Assembly (NCBI GenBank): GCA_015709215.1 | Contig: JACCQN010000002.1 | Span: forward strand, 81,132 to 145,131 | DNA length: 64,000 bases | Direction: 5' to 3' | Source of the DNA: Bacteroidales bacterium | Lineage (GTDB): Bacteria; Bacteroidota; Bacteroidia; Bacteroidales; F082 | Shown here: one piece after another, positions 17,371 through 26,446 of the stretch | How the letters are laid out: the number at the start of each line of letters is the position of its first letter | Position numbering within the stretch: the stretch's first letter is position 1 | The notes under the pieces: model-generated | What the model was told of the DNA's origin: nothing | The model's database searches: none | The model's input: only the letters and a program-made list of their open reading frames with translations | Made by a program: the position numbers and the translations under genes

Positions 17371-20228
17371 TGAATACAACTATGCGTTTAAAACAGTTTT
17401 TTTATTTTATTCCGATTGCCTTATTGCTGACGATATTTTTCCCACGGCAGATCTCGGCGCAGATGGTTCGGGCAATACCGGCCCAGCCGGAAATAACAGA
17501 TACACTTTTATTTATCTTTGATTCCAATCAGGGAAACCAGGCATTAAAGGACTACAACGGAGCTGTTTATTTTCATGCAGGATTAATCACCGACAGGAGC
17601 AAGGACGGAAGTGATTGGAAGTTTGTGGTTGGCGAATGGGGACAGCCCGACGAACGAGTAAAAATGATTCCGATGGGAGCAGGGCTTTACAGGGCAAGCC
17701 TGCCATTGCAATCGTTCTTCGGGGTGGATGAAGATATCCTTGTAAAGCAACTGGCACTTGTATTTCGTAATGCTGATGGAAGTTTGGTTGGGAAAACAGC
17801 AGACGAATCGGATTTTTTTATCAATTTTAAAGGATACCAGCCCGAAGAAAAAATTCTTGTTACCAAGCAAGGTGTTAAAGGAAAATATTTGGGTCAGCGT
17901 GTCGAAGGCAGCACCTTATTTGTATCTACCGATTTAGGTGAATATACTTTCAGGGCATTTGTCGACAGCATCCTTGAGGTTGGCTTTCATCCCGGTGGAT
18001 TTCAGGGTTTTGATAGTTCACATGCCGTCATTCTTAAGCCAGGAAAGGTAGATGTGTTGCTCACAGAAACACCTAATGCCTTGATGTTTGACTTGCCCGG
18101 AATGCAGGTGTTTATCCAAAAGAAAAATCTTGATATCAGTTATTTAAGTAATGGCAGAACGTTGTTGAAGGAAGAAAAAGGCTTTTTTTCGAGTAGTCAG
18201 GAAGTTGGATTTCGTTTTGAGGCACAGCAGGGAGAGCGGTTTTATGGCAGTGGCGGTCGGGCTCATGGTATGGATTTGCGCGGAAAGAAACTTGGACTTT
18301 ACAATCGCGCTCATTATGGTTATGAACTGGGCGCCACAGATTTGAATTATATGATTCCACTGATGGTGTCGAATCAAGATTACCTGATACTTTTCGACAA
18401 TCCCCAGAAAGCTCAGCTTGATGTGGATAGTAATCGCGATGGTATCGTGGAATTTTCTGCCATGGGTGGCCCTCAACGTTTTTATCTTGTTCATAGCCAC
18501 TCTTATGCCGGATTAATGAAACAATACGGCCAGCTCACCGGAAAGCAGGAATTACCGCCCAGATGGGTTTTTGGTAACCTCCAGTCGCGCATGGCTTATC
18601 GTACACAGGCCGAAACAGATTCAATCGTAAATCTGATGATTGATCAGGATTTTCCTCTTGATGCCATTATCCTTGACTTTTATTGGTTTGGCGACAGCAT
18701 TCTTGGACACCTCGGTCGGCTTGATTGGTATAAACCTTCCTGGCCTGAACCCGAAAAAATGATTGCTGATTTCGCCTCCAAAGGAGTGAAAACCATCACT
18801 ATTTCCGAACCCTATATTATTGATTCACTGGCCAATTTTGAAGTAGCGAAGGATTTGGACATATTGGCTAAAGACACCCTCGGAAATGTTTATATTGACA
18901 AGCAGTTTTATTTTGGCAATGGCTCATTAATCGATATTTTTAAGCCTGAAGCAGCTGATTGGCTCTGGAGCAAATACAAAACCCAGTTTGAGCAGGGTGT
19001 TGCAGGTTTGTGGGGCGATTTGGGCGAACCCGAATCGCACCCCTCTGATTTGAAGCATGTAGTAGGTATGGCCGATGAGGTACATAATATCTACGGACAT
19101 TATTGGGCTAAATCAATTTATGAGCGTTTCCGAAGGGATTATCCTAAAAGGCGCTTATTTTTTTTGGCACGAAGCGGTTTTGCCGGAAGCCAGCGCTACA
19201 GCATGTTTCCCTGGACAGGCGATGTGAGCCGAAGCTGGGGAGGCCTTCAGGCACAGCTACCGGCAATGCTGAACATGAGCATGTCGGGGGTGCCTTATAT
19301 GCACAGCGATGCCGGTGGTTTTGCGCTCGGCGAAAAGGATGATGAACTTTATACCAGATGGTTGCAATATGCTGTTTTTACGCCCATTTTGCGTCCGCAT
19401 GGCTCAGGAGTGCCTTCGGAGCCGGTGTATTTTAATGATACCACCAAACGAATCGTTCGTGATTTTATGAAACTACGATACAGGTTATTGCCCTATATTT
19501 ATACAGCAGCATGGAAAACTGCCACGGTTGGAATTCCAATTGCAAAACCTGTATTTTTCTATTATCCTGATGATGAGCGTTTTGAAAATCATTATAACAG
19601 CTATTTCTTTGGAAGCGACCTGCTTGTGGCGCCTGTTACCTCTCCCGGCATTAACCGGATGCAGGTAGAGTTGCCTGCCGGTTTGTGGTATCATTTCTGG
19701 TCGGGAGAGCAGCTGTACGGAGGTAAAGCGGTTGGAGTGAATGTGGCGCTCGAGAGTATTCCGGTATTTGCACGGGCGGGTAGTATCATTCCGATGACAA
19801 AAAGTGTGAATACTACGGATCACTATAACAGTCGGATGCTTTTTTTGAAAACTTATTTGCATGACAGAGCCGGGAAATTGAAGGGCGAAGTGTTTGAAGA
19901 CGACGGACAAACTTATGGAACTTATCAGTCGGGTGATTATGAATTGCTTACTTTTGAAGGAAAACAGGATGCCGAAGGTGGGATGGAGCTGCTTTTCACA
20001 AGAAGTGGGAATGGTTTTGCCGGTATGCCGGAGATCAGAGTGGTTGATATGGAGATTTTTGGCAAAGCAAGAGCTTTGAAAAAAGTTAGAATAAACGATA
20101 TGGAATTACAGCCACTGAATGCCGATGCTGTTCAAAATGGCGACCTGGGATTCTGGACCGACAGTAAAGGTCGTAATCATGTGCGCCTGATGTGGGCTGG
20201 AGAAGATATTAAACTTACTGCAGAGTAA
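17370..20228 (+). CDS. Exported GH31 alpha-glucosidase with N-terminal accessory domain
   Basis: A 952-residue protein with a signal peptide ('LLLTIFFPRQISAQ'), an N-terminal beta-rich module (about 35-160) of the type found on Bacteroidota starch-active enzymes, a galactose-mutarotase-like sandwich, and a GH31 barrel. The nucleophile is Asp550 in 'GLWGDLGEPESHP'; the acid/base is Asp618 in 'FPWTGDVSRSW'. It releases alpha-glucose from maltooligosaccharide ends or branch points; exact linkage is unknown. The start overlaps the preceding amylase stop by one base, and the lipoprotein amylase follows 26 bases later, so all three are one operon acting outside the cytoplasm. Confidence 0.92.
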   Translation: MNTTMRLKQFFYFIPIALLLTIFFPRQISAQMVRAIPAQPEITDTLLFIFDSNQGNQALKDYNGAVYFHAGLITDRSKDGSDWKFVVGEWGQPDERVKMIPMGAGLYRASLPLQSFFGVDEDILVKQLALVFRNADGSLVGKTADESDFFINFKGYQPEEKILVTKQGVKGKYLGQRVEGSTLFVSTDLGEYTFRAFVDSILEVGFHPGGFQGFDSSHAVILKPGKVDVLLTETPNALMFDLPGMQVFIQKKNLDISYLSNGRTLLKEEKGFFSSSQEVGFRFEAQQGERFYGSGGRAHGMDLRGKKLGLYNRAHYGYELGATDLNYMIPLMVSNQDYLILFDNPQKAQLDVDSNRDGIVEFSAMGGPQRFYLVHSHSYAGLMKQYGQLTGKQELPPRWVFGNLQSRMAYRTQAETDSIVNLMIDQDFPLDAIILDFYWFGDSILGHLGRLDWYKPSWPEPEKMIADFASKGVKTITISEPYIIDSLANFEVAKDLDILAKDTLGNVYIDKQFYFGNGSLIDIFKPEAADWLWSKYKTQFEQGVAGLWGDLGEPESHPSDLKHVVGMADEVHNIYGHYWAKSIYERFRRDYPKRRLFFLARSGFAGSQRYSMFPWTGDVSRSWGGLQAQLPAMLNMSMSGVPYMHSDAGGFALGEKDDELYTRWLQYAVFTPILRPHGSGVPSEPVYFNDTTKRIVRDFMKLRYRLLPYIYTAAWKTATVGIPIAKPVFFYYPDDERFENHYNSYFFGSDLLVAPVTSPGINRMQVELPAGLWYHFWSGEQLYGGKAVGVNVALESIPVFARAGSIIPMTKSVNTTDHYNSRMLFLKTYLHDRAGKLKGEVFEDDGQTYGTYQSGDYELLTFEGKQDAEGGMELLFTRSGNGFAGMPEIRVVDMEIFGKARALKKVRINDMELQPLNADAVQNGDLGFWTDSKGRNHVRLMWAGEDIKLTAE

Positions 20229-20254
20229 ATTGTTAAAAATTAAAACCCAAAACT

Positions 20255-21649
20255 ATGAGAAGACTATTTAAATTTTTGCCGTTTCTGTTAATTCCGGTAA
20301 CGGTATTTATTTCTGGCTGTGAAAACCAACCTAAAAAAGTGGTTAATGATGAGCCTGTTACATTAAGTAAAAATCCAGAATGGGCAAAAGATGCCGTGAT
20401 TTATGAAGTAAACACACGTCAATTTACTGAGGAAGGTACATTTGCCGCATTCGCCAGTCACCTTCCCCGATTGAAAGAGCTCGGTGTTGATATTTTGTGG
20501 TTCATGCCCATTTATCCCATTGGAGAAAAAAACCGAAAAGGAAGTCTGGGAAGCTATTATTCCATTAAAGATTACACTGCCGTAAACCCTGAATTTGGCT
20601 CTCTTGAAGACTTTAAAGTGCTTGTTAATCAGGCTCATGAAATGGGTTTCAAGGTAATTCTTGATTGGGTTGCCAATCACACGGCTTTTGATCATGAATG
20701 GGCTGCTACACACCCCGAATGGTATAACAGAGATGAAGATGGAGAGATAATTTCTCCCTTTGACTGGACTGATGTAGCTGACCTTAATTATGATGACAAT
20801 CCCGACTTGTGGGACGCCATGATTGGCGAGATGAAATTCTGGGTGAGCGAAGCCAATATCGACGGTTTTCGTTGCGATGTAGCCGGAATGATTCCTGTTG
20901 AATTTTGGAACAGAGCACGGAAGGAGCTTGATGAAATAAAGCCTGTGTTTATGCTCGCCGAAGATGAAGGCGTAGTCGAATTAACGGATTACGCGTTTGG
21001 CGCTAATTACAGCTGGGAAGTACATCACATCTTTAACAAAATGGCCAGAGGCGAAAACACCATTGCCGATTTGTGGGCTTATCTCAAGAAAAATGACAGC
21101 ATTTTTGAACCGGATGTGTTTAGAATGACCTTCACCTCCAATCATGATGAAAACTCCTGGAATGGTACTGTATTTGAGAGACTTGGTGACGGAGCCAAGG
21201 CTTTTGCAGTGCTGTCATACACTATCCCGGGCTTTCCGTTGATTTATAACGGACAGGAAGCAGGCCTCGACAAACGACTGGAATTTTTTGAAAAAGATCA
21301 AATTGACTGGGAAAACCCAAATGCCGATGCTTTCAGTGCTTTATACACAAAACTCAATAAAGCTAAAACCGAAAACCCTGCGCTGTGGAATGCCGGACAT
21401 GGTGGTATAATGGAAAAAATTGACATCAATGTGCCAAACAAAGTCTTAGCGTTTGCACGTGTAAAGGATGATAATAAAGTTTCGGTTTACATCAATATGA
21501 GTGCTGAGCCGCAAAATGTGATCGTCACTAACAAGTGGGATTATGGCGCTTTTACTGATTTGATCAGCGGAAGAGAATTGCTCATTAGCGGAACTACGGC
21601 CTTTGAAATCCCAGCATGGGGTTATTTTGTGCTGAAAGAGAAGAAGTAA
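20255..21649 (+). CDS. GH13 alpha-amylase lipoprotein
   Basis: A 464-residue GH13 enzyme with a lipoprotein signal (lipobox 'VFISGC', Cys22), so it is anchored in the envelope. Catalytic regions: 'ILDWVANHTAFDHEW', 'NIDGFRCDVAGM' (nucleophile Asp208), 'FMLAEDEGVV' (Glu236) and 'FTSNHDENSW' (Asp298). Compact, with a short C-terminal beta domain. Third gene of the plus-strand glucan operon. Likely role: cutting maltooligosaccharides at the cell surface or in the periplasm. The substrate range is not readable from sequence. Confidence 0.9.
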   Translation: MRRLFKFLPFLLIPVTVFISGCENQPKKVVNDEPVTLSKNPEWAKDAVIYEVNTRQFTEEGTFAAFASHLPRLKELGVDILWFMPIYPIGEKNRKGSLGSYYSIKDYTAVNPEFGSLEDFKVLVNQAHEMGFKVILDWVANHTAFDHEWAATHPEWYNRDEDGEIISPFDWTDVADLNYDDNPDLWDAMIGEMKFWVSEANIDGFRCDVAGMIPVEFWNRARKELDEIKPVFMLAEDEGVVELTDYAFGANYSWEVHHIFNKMARGENTIADLWAYLKKNDSIFEPDVFRMTFTSNHDENSWNGTVFERLGDGAKAFAVLSYTIPGFPLIYNGQEAGLDKRLEFFEKDQIDWENPNADAFSALYTKLNKAKTENPALWNAGHGGIMEKIDINVPNKVLAFARVKDDNKVSVYINMSAEPQNVIVTNKWDYGAFTDLISGRELLISGTTAFEIPAWGYFVLKEKK

Positions 21650-21731
21650 CAATTTAACTAAATATACTTACAAAGCTTGGGTTTAGTGGTGTTTTGTTGT
21701 TTTAGATAAGCAAAAATATTTTTAAACATGC

Positions 21732-21762
21732 TTGCTCATGAATGGGATTGCCTCTACATTTG
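21732..21762 (+). promoter_or_regulatory. Promoter of the tRNA-Gly gene
   Basis: TACATTTG at 21755-21762 matches the TAnnTTTG -7 box and TTG at 21732-21734 lies 20 nt upstream as a -33 element. The tRNA begins 11 nt after the -7 box, as expected for direct transcription. Confidence 0.65.
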
Positions 21763-21773
21763 CGTTTTGTTTT

Positions 21774-21845
21774 GCGGGCATAGCTCAGTGGTAGAGCATT
21801 AGCTTCCCAAGCTAAGGGTCGTGGGTTCGAGCCCCATTGCCCGCT
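21774..21845 (+). tRNA. tRNA-Gly (anticodon CCC)
   Basis: A full cloverleaf can be drawn: acceptor stem GCGGGCA/TGCCCGC, D stem GCTC/GAGC, anticodon stem TTAGC/GCTAA around loop TTCCCAA (anticodon CCC, decoding GGG), T stem GTGGG/CCCAT with loop TTCGAGC, discriminator T. CCA is not encoded. It has its own promoter upstream and an intrinsic terminator downstream, so it is a single-gene unit. Confidence 0.97.
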
Positions 21846-21866
21846 CCCTTAAAAACCAGTGAAATA

Positions 21867-21895
21867 GGGCATTTCGAAAGAAGTGCTCTTTTTTT
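21867..21895 (+). terminator. Rho-independent terminator after tRNA-Gly
   Basis: A 9-bp stem (GGGCATTTC with GAAGTGCTC, two G-T pairs), a GAAA tetraloop and seven T residues, 21 nt after the tRNA. Confidence 0.85.
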
Positions 21896-22106
21896 GTTTC
21901 TGCACTTTCATTACAGAAAATGCAGTTATCCATTTTAGATCATTAAGCATGCCTTTCTATTTTTAAAAATGACTCATCTTAATCCCAGATAGTTGTGATC
22001 ATTTACCTTACAAGGTGGGTTAAACGTTTTTGTAACTTAAAAATACACTGCTCAGCAGGTGGTCATGTTATTTAATTTCTACTCCGACTGAATTTCATTC
22101 ATTACC

Positions 22107-23366
22107 TCAGGGTTTAAAGACCCCGTTTTCGGCAACAATTGTTGGGGTGATATCTACCTGGTACAGTTCTTCATTATTGATCCATAAAAACTCCCCTGTG
22201 GCAGCATCGAGGCATAACAAACCGGAACCATTATCCACATCAAAACTTAGACCTTCGTAATACAATCTTCCATTGGCATAAGCAGGAGAATCATGAACAC
22301 TTACATCGTCATTCTCCCATATTATATCTCCTGTTTCCACTGAGAGTGCAATTGGTTTCCCGTTTAATCCTCCGTATCCTGATCCCCGGTGATAGACTCC
22401 AAAGACCAGTTTACCAGCCGTTTTCAGACTAATCCGGGCAGCTTCTCCAAGTCCGGCATTTGTCGTCCAGAGTACATGTCCGTTGGTTTTGTCCAGGCAG
22501 TACACTTTTGCATCAACCTCTGAGGCACCTCCCTGAAATATTACTTTATTGCCTACAATTACAGGTTTGCCCGTTCCATAGTAATCATTCACAGGAAATG
22601 ACCATATTATTTCGCCCGTTTGAATATCCCTTGCTTCGAATTCAGTACCGGGGACATACACAACATTGTTTTCAATAACAACACCTTTTCCAACCATACC
22701 ATCACCTTTCAGGGGCTTTTTCCAGATTAATTCACCTGTTTTATTGTTTATACAAAATAGATGATTGTCATCCATTGTGGAACGGGTACCATAAACCAAA
22801 TAATCCCTGTCCAGGGCCAGATCCCCGTAAGTTCCCATAAGATCATCCATAGAACCATCGTCATGCAATGAGTATTGCCAGATAATTTCACCCGTCACCG
22901 GATTGACTGCTAAAAGGATACCCCATAAACCTCCTACATACAATGTATTGTTGTAAAAAGTGGGCGCCGTTTTGGAAATTGAACTCGAGTAGGCTTCCGG
23001 TAAACCAATAGTCCAGTTAATAACTCCCGTGAAAGGATTATATGCGGTCATATAATTATTATCAGTAACACAATAAATAACATTATCATGATATTCAATC
23101 GTTGAGGCTACATCCCAACTATGACTATTAAATGTGAGTGTCTTCTGACTAACACCCGTAGCCGGGTCGACTCCAAATACTTCTTCATATACCGCAGTGA
23201 ACAACAACTGGTTTAATGAGGGATCCTCATCAATCCAAGCTATATCATTATCATTTCCATCATTATCCTCATTACTTCCAACATCATCATTATTTTTTGA
23301 GCAGGAGTAACTGAATACAATAAGCAGCAAAAACAAAATTAATTTGTCAGGTTTTCTGATTCCCAT
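22107..23366 (-). CDS. PQQ-like beta-propeller lipoprotein
   Basis: A 419-residue protein with a lipoprotein signal peptide (lipobox 'VFSYSC') and an acidic low-complexity linker (about residues 24-42). A beta-propeller built of PQQ/BamB-like blades follows. Blade motifs recur: 'TGVINWTIGLP', 'TGEIIWQYSL', 'TGELIWKKPL', 'TGEIIWSFPV', 'NGHVLWTT', 'TGDIIWENDD', 'TGEFLWINNE'. No PQQ-enzyme catalytic residues were recognised, so it is more likely a binding or scaffold protein than a dehydrogenase. It is a lone minus-strand gene between the tRNA and a decayed insertion sequence. Confidence 0.85.
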   Translation of the reverse strand: MGIRKPDKLILFLLLIVFSYSCSKNNDDVGSNEDNDGNDNDIAWIDEDPSLNQLLFTAVYEEVFGVDPATGVSQKTLTFNSHSWDVASTIEYHDNVIYCVTDNNYMTAYNPFTGVINWTIGLPEAYSSSISKTAPTFYNNTLYVGGLWGILLAVNPVTGEIIWQYSLHDDGSMDDLMGTYGDLALDRDYLVYGTRSTMDDNHLFCINNKTGELIWKKPLKGDGMVGKGVVIENNVVYVPGTEFEARDIQTGEIIWSFPVNDYYGTGKPVIVGNKVIFQGGASEVDAKVYCLDKTNGHVLWTTNAGLGEAARISLKTAGKLVFGVYHRGSGYGGLNGKPIALSVETGDIIWENDDVSVHDSPAYANGRLYYEGLSFDVDNGSGLLCLDAATGEFLWINNEELYQVDITPTIVAENGVFKP

Positions 23367-23523
23367 ATCTATCTGGTTTTTAATTTATACAAGAAAAGAT
23401 TCACTAGGTTGTTGAGTAAAACAATCTTGCTTTGTTTTAATTTGATATTGCAAAGAAAATACTTTAGTATTAACTGAATCTTAAATCCGCAAATAATAAT
23501 TATTGGGCAAACATAATGTCATA

Positions 23524-24306
23524 TCAAACATCAATTGACAGATAAAGGCGATGCAGTTTTATTCTTGCCTCAAAAGAGCTGAACTGCCACTTAATCTTCG
23601 TATTCTTATTGTTTATGTGATTTTGCCAAGCTCTGACTTCTGCTTTTACTGTATTTATTTTATCAATCCTTCTGTTAAAACATTGTTTAGTTAATATTTC
23701 CAGCTCTATTTCTGCTATGTTCAACCAGTTAACATGTTTAGGAGTAAAAATCTACTCCAAACGATCCCAAAACCTTTTTGCCTTTGTTGTTTTAAAAGTT
23801 TCATTTAATGCCGCAGCGCTGTGTGAAGCAGGATTATCCATTACCAAGGTTATGGTTTCTGCCTTGTGATATAGCTTATCACAAATATACTGAACCATCA
23901 ATGCCCAGTCTTTTTTTGTCCGTTGTTACGTTAGCTTCATCTTTTGTCCTTCGGCCAGAGGCTCGCTACCACAAAAATATTACAAACCCCATTGCGTGAA
24001 TATTCATAGCCGACTCTTTTCTCAAAGACTGGCTTCATCGGTATTGTTTTGCAAACTTCTTTTATTAATTAATTGTTTCAGTGTTTCATCCATGCGAACT
24101 ACCGGATTTACCTTTATTATAGGGTCGTTTGTAAACATCAAGCACCTGCTCCATAGCGGCAACAAAATGACTGTTTTGCTCTTGTGGTATTACCCAACCT
24201 TTGACCCGCCAAGGATGACTTTTTTGGCTGTATGACTGCCCTTACGTGTGTTTTCCATCAATGATTCTCTTTCTTCTTTCGTTAAGATTACATTGTACTG
24301 TACCAT
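23524..24306 (-). pseudogene. Decayed IS630-family transposase
   Basis: Conceptual reverse-strand translation recovers pieces of an IS630 transposase in order. The N-terminus is 'MVQYNVILTKEERESLMEN' (ATG at 24306). An apparent internal deletion follows, then 'WVIPQEQNSHFVAAMEQ', 'VVRMDETLKQLI', 'YEYSRNGVCNIF', 'QRTKKDWALMVQYI', 'ITLVMDN' (a DDE Asp), 'FWDRLE', and the C-terminus 'WLNIAEIELEIL' through 'EARIKLHRLYLS'. The 3' half stays in one frame but is cut by TAA at 23926-23928 and TAG at 23752-23754; frameshifts separate the upstream pieces. It cannot make an active transposase. Terminal inverted repeats were not identified. Confidence 0.85.
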
Positions 24307-24406
24307 TAGCGTTTGGGGTATAGATATAAAAAATACATTACGTCATACTATTGTTGCCATGACACTAGTGATGAAAAGTGAACAAAACAATTCAGAAAAC
24401 AAGTCT

Positions 24407-25141
24407 TTATTCGTTCATTCCCAACGCATTGTTTACCTCATCCCTGAAACTTCGTCCAAGCGGTAACTGTTTTTGGTTAATTTCAATTGTATTCCCAAAA
24501 ACAGCATCAATATTCTTAACTGAAACAATATAGGATTTGTGCACTCTGATAAACCCTTTTTCTTTTAGAAAATTCTCCATGTTTTTCATCCGGTCGAGTT
24601 TAGTAAATTTTTTGTCTTTTGTATGGATGACCACGTATTCTTTCATACCTTCCACGTACAGGATATCGCTGATATTCACTTTCACCGACTTTTAGCCTGA
24701 TTTGACAAAAATAAAATCGCGGGTGGTTGTTTCGTTTTCATCAGCTGGTGACAAGCCGATACTGATATTGCCGACTTGTTTTTCCAAACGTTTGGCCACT
24801 TTGTTCACGGCTTTAGCAAACCGGTCAAAAGAAATAGGCTTCAGCAGGTAGTCGGCTACATCCAGTTCGTAGCCTTCAAGGGCATACTCGGAATAAGCGG
24901 TGGTAAGAATAATCGCCGGTTTTTTTTGTAGGGTGCGGATAAATTCTATTCCGGTTAGTCCTGGCATTTGAATATCCAGAAAAACCAGTTCGACTGCTCC
25001 TGAACCGATGATTTCCCAGGCATTCTTTGCACTGCTAAAAACAGCCAGTAGTTCAAGTTGAGACATTTTTGCGATATAATCGCTCAAATACTGACGGGCA
25101 ATGGGCTCATCATCCACCACAATACATTTAATCCTTTCCAT
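24407..25141 (-). pseudogene. LytTR-family response regulator interrupted by an in-frame TAA
   Basis: One reading frame encodes a LytR/AlgR-type response regulator. The receiver has 'CIVVDDEPIARQYL', phospho-acceptor in 'VFLDIQMPGLTGIEF' and 'YLLKPISFDRFAKAV'. The LytTR DNA-binding domain has 'ISDILYVEGMKEYVVIHT' and 'GFIRVHKSYIVSV'. A TAA at 24692-24694 (codon 150) splits them exactly at the usual linker, between 'FIFVKSG' and 'KSVKVNIS'. Relatives normally have a sense codon here, often Tyr, so one base change explains it. No frameshift is needed. The start ATG shares one base with the stop of the kinase gene. A GTG at 24685 might restart the DNA-binding part. Confidence 0.85.
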
Positions 25142-26241
25142 TACAACTCCTCTTTTTTTAAAAAAACCGGAAACCGGAGCGATACCATGTACTCGTCTTC
25201 CTGTTTCACAATTTTGAGCTCATAATTTTCCCCGAAAATCAGGTCCAACCGCTTTCTTACATTTGTCAGTCCAAGCCCTGTTCCATTCATTTGCCCTTGT
25301 TTTTTATCTTCACGGCAACTGTTTTTACAAACAAAAAAGAAACGTCCCTTGTCATCCCAGATATCCAGTTCGATCCACCCTTCATCTTCCCGGCCGATGG
25401 TACCGTGTTTAAAACAGTTTTCTACAAAAGGAAGCAACAACAAGGGTGGGATAAAACCAGTTTGGCTGGCCATGTTAACCGAAAGGTGGATATTTTCAGG
25501 GTGTGAGATGCGCTTTTTTTCGAGGTCGATATAATTACAGATAAAATCCAGTTCTTTTTCCACTGGCACTAACTTTTGCTCGGTCTCATAAATCAGGTAG
25601 CGCATCGTGTCCGAGAGCCCCAGTACCATTTGTGGGGCCAGGTCGGATTTAGAATAGGCCAGGCCGTACAGGTTGTTCAAGGTATTGAAAAGGAAATGCG
25701 GGTTGACTTGCGATTTCAGGTACAGGATTTGAGCTTCCTGGCTGCGTTGCAGCTTTTCACGGCTTTCCTGTTCTTTCTTCGCCTTATGTTAATACATTCT
25801 AAACAAGGTGGCGACAAGCAGGATAACCACGTTCATAATAAATCCGGGCAAATAGGCAGCTCTGCCTGGTTTTAAACGGTTTAGCAATTCAGGATTATAC
25901 CCCGGGTTCAAATCCCTTTTCGATTCTAAAAATTCTCTTGGAAACCGGCCGGTAAAGCCGGGTACAGATTCAGGAAACAAGCCCAGTAATTTGACCCGTA
26001 TTATGGAAAACACAATACACAACAAAATGGAAGACAGCATGAACAATACATACTTTTTACGTTTGATCAAAAAATGGGAGGCCAGCACCCACCCCGAAAT
26101 ATAGAAAATACCGGCAATCAGTGCAATTCCGGCAATCGCCCTGGTTAATGCCATTGTCCAGGGCAAAAACAATGCGAAGGGAATATACAGGAAATAAGTA
26201 AGGACTAACCAAACGCTGATATGTATAAGCATTTTCTTCAT
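25141..26241 (-). pseudogene. LytS-type sensor histidine kinase interrupted by an in-frame TAA
   Basis: One frame of 366 codons encodes a LytS/YehU-type kinase. It has four N-terminal hydrophobic segments (codons about 5-150), a coiled coil, the His_kinase motif 'QVNPHFLFNTLNNLYGLA' with the phospho-acceptor His, and a HATPase with 'LPFVENCFKHGT' and 'GTGLGLTNVRKRL'. A TAA at 25789-25791 (codon 151) falls directly after the last membrane segment ('TLFRMY') and before 'HKAKKEQESREKL'. There is no frameshift on either side. The gene is divergent from the small-exported-protein cluster that starts at 26447. If TAA is read as stop, the catalytic part has no obvious ATG start. Confidence 0.85.
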
Positions 26242-26280
26242 ACTGCAATATTACAATTATTAGGCAATTCAGGATAAATC

Positions 26281-26312
26281 ACTTAAACCAACGTCATTTA
26301 AACTTAAACCAA
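26281..26312. promoter_or_regulatory. Direct repeats ACTTAAACCAA, 21-nt period
   Basis: ACTTAAACCAA occurs at 26281-26291 and again at 26302-26312, exactly 21 nt apart, in the divergent gap between the LytS-type kinase and the 26447 gene. LytTR domains bind paired direct repeats about two helical turns apart, so this is a candidate operator for the adjacent regulator. The link is inferred from position and spacing. Confidence 0.4.
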
Positions 26313-26343
26313 TGGCTAAAATGTTCAACGAGCTGCTTGTTGA

Positions 26344-26422
26344 GTTGTCAGGTTATTGGTATAAAAGAATGTGCCGTTTGACGAAAAAGTTTTCATTTAC
26401 CTGATAGGGAGACGTAAGTTTG
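26344..26422 (+). promoter_or_regulatory. Shared upstream element, copy 1, with -7 box
   Basis: First of three related upstream elements. It contains TCAGGTTATTGGTATA, then CCGTTTGACG (26374-26383), then 31 nt to a TAAGTTTG -7 box (26415-26422), 25 nt before the 26447 start. There is no good -33 box at the right spacing, which would fit a promoter that needs an activator. Confidence 0.55.
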
Positions 26423-26446
26423 AACCAAATTTTAAAGTGAAATATT

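Noticed and set aside
16750..17379. A 209-codon minus-strand frame opposite the first amylase gene, and similar ones at 15802-16293 and 19485-19910
   Set aside because: They lie fully antisense to catalytic GH13/GH31 coding regions, lack family motifs and have biased composition typical of shadow frames.
24407..24685. A stand-alone 92-residue LytTR protein and, likewise, stand-alone receiver (24692-25141), kinase-domain (25141-25680) and membrane (25789-26241) proteins
   Set aside because: Each pair is joined in one frame by a single TAA with no ATG for the downstream piece, and domain order matches full-length families. Treated as two interrupted genes.
24407..26241. Recoding of TAA as a sense codon in this genome
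   Set aside because: TAA ends many genes here at the expected length (for example YajC, PNP, HepT), so general reassignment is excluded; only local read-through remains possible.
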